From positions 186,001-250,000 of the forward strand of contig JARBJD010000046.1 of assembly GCA_033064195.1 (NCBI GenBank): a stretch of 64,000 nt of DNA. Direction: 5' to 3'. The notes under the pieces were generated by a model that had not been told where the DNA came from, made no database searches, and was given only the letters and a program-made list of their open reading frames with translations. Position numbers and translations under genes: made by a program. Origin of the DNA: Blattamonas nauphoetae. Lineage: Eukaryota > Preaxostyla > Oxymonadida. Positions 60,362 through 64,000 of this stretch are shown in pieces (the first letter of the stretch is position 1; the number at the start of each line of letters is the position of its first letter).

Positions 60362-63334
60362 ATGCCAAAACTCCGGTCTGATCAATACGAACGAAAGAAA
60401 TCGCAGAGAGTCCCCACAAATAAGAAGTTTCGGAACGATTTCACCGTGAAGAAGCTCATTCCTCGCCATCCAGTTGTTGGCATGCGACAACCAACGATCA
60501 ATAAGTCTAACTCTGAGATTGCGCTCAAACAACGACATGCTCTCGTTGGTGCTGAACTTGATGCTCGTAATAAACGAAACGTTGTGTCAGATATGAGATT
60601 CTCTCGCAACGCTTCGATGAACGAAGACGACCGTGCATTCCAGTCATTTATCAAAGAAAGGCAAGACAAAGTTAAGAAATTGTTTTCCCTAGATGATGAC
60701 GAATTAGATTCACATGACATTCAGGTTGGAGGCCTTCTTGGAGCCAAAACGCTCGAGGATGATGATTTCTTTGATCGTGTGGAGCGCGATGAACGTGGTG
60801 ATTCAGGACAACTCTGGCAGCAGGAATACAGTGAAGCTCACTTTGGTGGAGGTGGACACGACCGTCCTGTGCAGGAAATCTACTCAGAAATTATTGCCAA
60901 AGACAAAGCCTGGAAAGCAGAGAAACGGAGAGAGCGTGATGAAGGAGAAAGGAAAAGGGAGGAGATTGATGCAGAATTCAGCGAAATTCGCGATTTGATC
61001 ATGTCCAATGTTCGCAACAAATGGAAAACGAAAGATTCTGCAGATGCACCGCCAAAAACCGTTGCCGAAGATGATTTTGATCGGAGGGTTCGTGAACTTA
61101 GTTTTTCGACGAAGGGGACGGCAGGGGAAAGAGTTAAAACGGAAGAAGAGATTGCCCGCGAAGAAAGAAAGCGAATTGAAGATTTGGAGGCAGAACGATT
61201 GAAAAGAATGCGACGAATGGATTTAAGTGAAGAAGAGATGTCAAGTCAATCAGACACTGACGAAGGAGAAGAAGAAGAGGAAGAGGAAGGCAGCACGGAG
61301 GACAGTTCGGAGTTTGGCGGTGATTTGTCGGACGAAGAAGAGCCGATCACAAAGCAGAAGCGCACCCACAGCACAATTGACGAGGCCGAGTCTGATGAAG
61401 AGAGTGACAGCGATGCTTCGTCCGATGACAGCGACTCTGCGGCGTCTGAAGGGAAGGAGTCTGTGTCGTTCAAAACACTCGCACCTCACATCTCCAAGCC
61501 AGCGAAACCCAAGCCAACCAAACAAGAACGGAAAGCAAAGAAGATCACAACTGAAGTGAAGACATCGACGATCCTTCCCATCTCCGTGCCATACCTCATC
61601 ACCACCGTCCCCTCCACCCTCCCAGACCTCTTCGCCCTCTTCGCCACCCACTCCCTCACACGCCCTGATCAGCAAGCTGAGCTTCTCAGGCGAATTGTGT
61701 TGTCCTCCTCTGTCAAATTGAACCGCGAGAACATGAGCGCTGTTCAGAGTCTGATGCGTGTTGTGTTGGATTGGATCAGCTGGCTGAGCGGAGATGCCAG
61801 TGTCACACCGCCAAGTGAGACTCCGAGCGAGACTTCTTTCGGTGTCGGTGTCGCCCCGTCACAGCCTTCGCAATTTCCTTCATTTCCAAGTGCTCCACAA
61901 GCTCAATCGGTCAGGAGTACCTTCCCTCCTCCCCCATCTTCCCCGCAACTCGATACAATTGCCCTGATTGTCCCGCATTTTGCCACACTCGCTCATTCAC
62001 TCCCCAGCTTCACTCTCAAACTCTGTGCAGACGAAGCCGAACATTCGATTCGTCTCCTTTCACAGTCTCCCGCAGAGGTCCTTCTGTTTCCGCAGGCCAC
62101 GCCGCTGTCCAAGCCTCAACCATCACACCCGTTCTACCTCCTTCCTTTCTCCTCCCTGTCCCGTCTGTCTGTCTTCCTCTCTCTCGCTCCCCTCACTGAC
62201 TCTGCCCATCCGATCACTCTTTCTGTCTTCTCAGCAATTGCATATGCGTTGACAGTTAACGAGAAGAGAGTCCACAAGCTGAACTCCTCGGACAGCCTGA
62301 TGAAGCAGCTCATCAGAGAGGAGCAGAAGGGACAGGGCAAGACCCTCCCTTCGTCGTCCCTCAAAAGTCTTGTTTACGACACCATTCAGGCCTTTGTGTG
62401 CTTTGTGTACCTCCTCTGCCTCATGCAGCAGGCGATGAGTGTGGGCAGGCTGTCTGGGGAGCAGTGGATGATGCTTCAACGCCTGTTCGAGTTCATTGCT
62501 CACAACTTGGCCGATTTCGAGGTTGGTTCGCAGTCTGCCGCGCGATCCCAAACTTATAAAAGCACTGATCCCGATGACACAACCTCTGACAGCATGCAGA
62601 AGGACGTTGAATCGGAATTATCGTCACTTTATCCATCTCTCATCTCTATCAAAACCGTCTCGCTCATCTCACTCATTCACCCACCAGTCGTCACCACACA
62701 GCCTCTCTCCATCGTCTTCCTTGAATTCCTCCACTCTCTTTATCGTTCATCCGTCCTCCTCCTTTTTGCTGCCACACGGTCCCTCTCCCGATCCCTCTCG
62801 CTGCTTGAGACACTCTCACCATTCACTCGGATCTCTGCCTCACTCTCTCCCATCACCTCCAAGCTCGACCAGTCACTCACATCGCAGTCCACGAACCTTT
62901 TATTTGAACCCCTCACTGACATCCTCTCGTCATTTTTGTCAAGTCTGTCCAAGTCACTGTCTTCCTCTCGAACTCCTCTTCTGCTCCGTGCTGCACGATC
63001 ATCGACTGCCTCAAACTCCATCGCCTCACTCACCCCACTCTTCTCCGAGAATTATCTCACCAAGGGGACAAAAGAACGGTACCAGCAGGATCTGAAGCGG
63101 TTGAAGAAGAATCTGAAGAGAAACGAGAAGGGAGCAGCTCGTGAGATCAGAAAGGAGATGATTGCACTGAATGAACAACGCGAGAAGGAGAACAAGAGGC
63201 GAGAAGAGAAGGCAAAGGCCAAGATCAAGAGTTTCATGTCTCTTCTTGAAGGACAGCAAGCTGAAGGTAAGATGATCGACAGGCTAAAGACGAGACAGAA
63301 GAAGCACAAAAAGAGAGATGCTGCCAAGAAGTGA
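60362..63334 (+). CDS. NOP14: Nucleolar protein NOP14
   Basis: NOP14 is a scaffold of the SSU processome needed for 18S rRNA maturation and export of pre-40S particles. It is intronless and has 990 residues. The N-terminal part is DDFTVKKLIPRHPVVGMRQP-like with ARNKRNVVSDMRFSRNASMN, then KERQDKVKKLFSLDDDE. The strongest family signature is SEAHFGGGGHDRPVQEIYSE followed by IIAKDKAWKAEKRRERDEG. A long acidic tract (about residues 290-370) with EEEEEEGSTEDSSEFGG and KESVSFKTLAPHI separates it from a helical C-terminal half. The end TKGTKERYQQDLKRLKKNLK, then MIALNEQREKENKRREEKAK and KKHKKRDAAKK, is typical of the protein and of nucleolar retention. The start is the ATG at 60362; MPKLRSDQYERKK is basic as in homologues. 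Confidence 0.92.
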   Translation: MPKLRSDQYERKKSQRVPTNKKFRNDFTVKKLIPRHPVVGMRQPTINKSNSEIALKQRHALVGAELDARNKRNVVSDMRFSRNASMNEDDRAFQSFIKERQDKVKKLFSLDDDELDSHDIQVGGLLGAKTLEDDDFFDRVERDERGDSGQLWQQEYSEAHFGGGGHDRPVQEIYSEIIAKDKAWKAEKRRERDEGERKREEIDAEFSEIRDLIMSNVRNKWKTKDSADAPPKTVAEDDFDRRVRELSFSTKGTAGERVKTEEEIAREERKRIEDLEAERLKRMRRMDLSEEEMSSQSDTDEGEEEEEEEGSTEDSSEFGGDLSDEEEPITKQKRTHSTIDEAESDEESDSDASSDDSDSAASEGKESVSFKTLAPHISKPAKPKPTKQERKAKKITTEVKTSTILPISVPYLITTVPSTLPDLFALFATHSLTRPDQQAELLRRIVLSSSVKLNRENMSAVQSLMRVVLDWISWLSGDASVTPPSETPSETSFGVGVAPSQPSQFPSFPSAPQAQSVRSTFPPPPSSPQLDTIALIVPHFATLAHSLPSFTLKLCADEAEHSIRLLSQSPAEVLLFPQATPLSKPQPSHPFYLLPFSSLSRLSVFLSLAPLTDSAHPITLSVFSAIAYALTVNEKRVHKLNSSDSLMKQLIREEQKGQGKTLPSSSLKSLVYDTIQAFVCFVYLLCLMQQAMSVGRLSGEQWMMLQRLFEFIAHNLADFEVGSQSAARSQTYKSTDPDDTTSDSMQKDVESELSSLYPSLISIKTVSLISLIHPPVVTTQPLSIVFLEFLHSLYRSSVLLLFAATRSLSRSLSLLETLSPFTRISASLSPITSKLDQSLTSQSTNLLFEPLTDILSSFLSSLSKSLSSSRTPLLLRAARSSTASNSIASLTPLFSENYLTKGTKERYQQDLKRLKKNLKRNEKGAAREIRKEMIALNEQREKENKRREEKAKAKIKSFMSLLEGQQAEGKMIDRLKTRQKKHKKRDAAKK

Positions 63335-63437
63335 GCAACATCTCATCTTGCTTTTCATTTCACTTGAAAAATGAACTTGAATGCATTACACAAAAGTATT
63401 GAGCAAAGTCAATATTATGAAATGTTCAGAGAATGAT

Positions 63438-64000
63438 TCATTTGATTCCAAACTGCTTTTTCAGAGCAGTTGCAGATTCGTTTAATTCTGTCAGTTTTGA
63501 ATATAATTGAGCAAGTTCTAACAAATATCCAGTGAGTTTGAGAATAAAATTGTATCATACCTCCTTTTTCAGGCTTTGTGAGGGAGAGTCTGGCAATATT
63601 CCAATTGGAGCATTTTCCAAGTTCTTGCCAGAATTTGATGGTATGTTCAACTTGTTCGGGTTTCAAGAATGGTGACTCATCAAGAAGCATCATTTGAACA
63701 AAAGCATAGAGATGTGCTTGCTCAAATTGAACTGCGAAGATGTTGGTGATGGCTGAAAGTGGTATCTGGATCATCATTGTACTAAGCATTGGCAAATAAT
63801 TCCTCAAAATGCGAAAATGTCGATCAAAATCAACCCAATTTGTGACTGGTTCCGATGGGAGAGTCGGTTCGATCTCGATTTTTTGGTGTTGAAGTTTTTG
63901 AGTCTTAGGAGGATGCACTTGTCTATTTTCACTTTTCACTTCTTCAATGACCAATTTTGTGGTTTTTTGTGGGATAGAGGAGGACTGAACTTCCTGTGCG
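63438..64000 (-). CDS. RPAP3-C domain protein, 3' end only
   Basis: The gene runs off the window. The last large exon reads TLPSEPVTNWVDFDRHFRIL, then IPLSAITNIFAVQFEQAHLY, AFVQMMLLDESPFLKPEQV, HTIKFWQELGKCSNWNIARL and SLTKPEKG; after a 44-nt intron (gtatgatacaa...ttgttag) it ends ELAQLYSKLTELNESATALK to FGIK at 63438. The helical pattern, a short helix pair then I-x-x-IF-x-x-x-FE, a 20-residue gap, and a final helix with W-x-IARLSLT, fits the C-terminal domain of RPAP3, SPAG1 and CCDC103. These proteins help assemble RNA polymerase II and axonemal dyneins. The upstream part visible here is polar and Lys/Gln-rich. Without the N-terminal half, TPR or other domains cannot be seen, so the exact protein is open. 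Confidence 0.55.

Noticed and set aside
60237-60419. Small minus-strand frame upstream of NOP14
   Set aside because: It overlaps the NOP14 start codon, has no upstream exon that would not run into NOP14, and no recognised domain.

Overview
This window is nuclear DNA from a flagellated protist, most likely an oxymonad (Preaxostyla, for example a Blattamonas-like species). The evidence is a dense set of ordinary eukaryotic housekeeping genes (proteasome, COP9 signalosome, exosome, snoRNP, nuclear pore, 9-1-1 clamp), very short GT-AG introns (many 28-49 nt), a ciliary microtubule-inner-protein-like gene, and broken copies of huge surface proteins built of Ig-like repeats and right-handed beta-helices. 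The genus is an inference; no rRNA or other species marker lies in the window.

Layout. 1-1.5 kb holds a decayed hAT DNA transposon, and 2.5-4.3 kb a nested set of non-coding palindromic (foldback) repeats. 5.1-29.2 kb is gene-dense: PP2A B56 subunit, a ZNF706-like small zinc protein, UCHL5/UCH37, a hypothetical, a four-CH-domain plastin, a coiled-coil protein, a hypothetical, MCMBP, RAD1, CCZ1, NAA20, an unlabelled 71-residue gene hidden between its neighbours, a p24/TMED cargo receptor, CSN7 and NUP54. 29.2-40.7 kb is mostly relics of surface-protein genes on both strands, with one intact armadillo-like family gene inside. 40.3-64 kb is gene-dense again: a KNL1-like kinetochore candidate, an RCC1-like propeller, RRP15, a CIMIP2/FAM166-like ciliary protein, MTR3, NOP58, FCP1, a hypothetical, PSMA6, an LRR/zinc/coiled-coil fusion, a DBP2-type DEAD-box helicase, a hypothetical, NOP14 and the C-terminal end of an RPAP3-C-domain protein.

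Genes sit close together, often as divergent or convergent pairs with 10-200 bp between them, so promoters must be very short. There is no operon logic, but the right third is rich in ribosome-biogenesis and RNA genes (RRP15, MTR3, NOP58, NOP14, DBP2-like), and three genes belong to ubiquitin/proteasome control (UCHL5, CSN7, PSMA6). Genome-maintenance functions are RAD1, MCMBP and perhaps the KNL1-like protein. Most multi-exon models were built by hand from homology and splice signals; where a junction did not close I say so.
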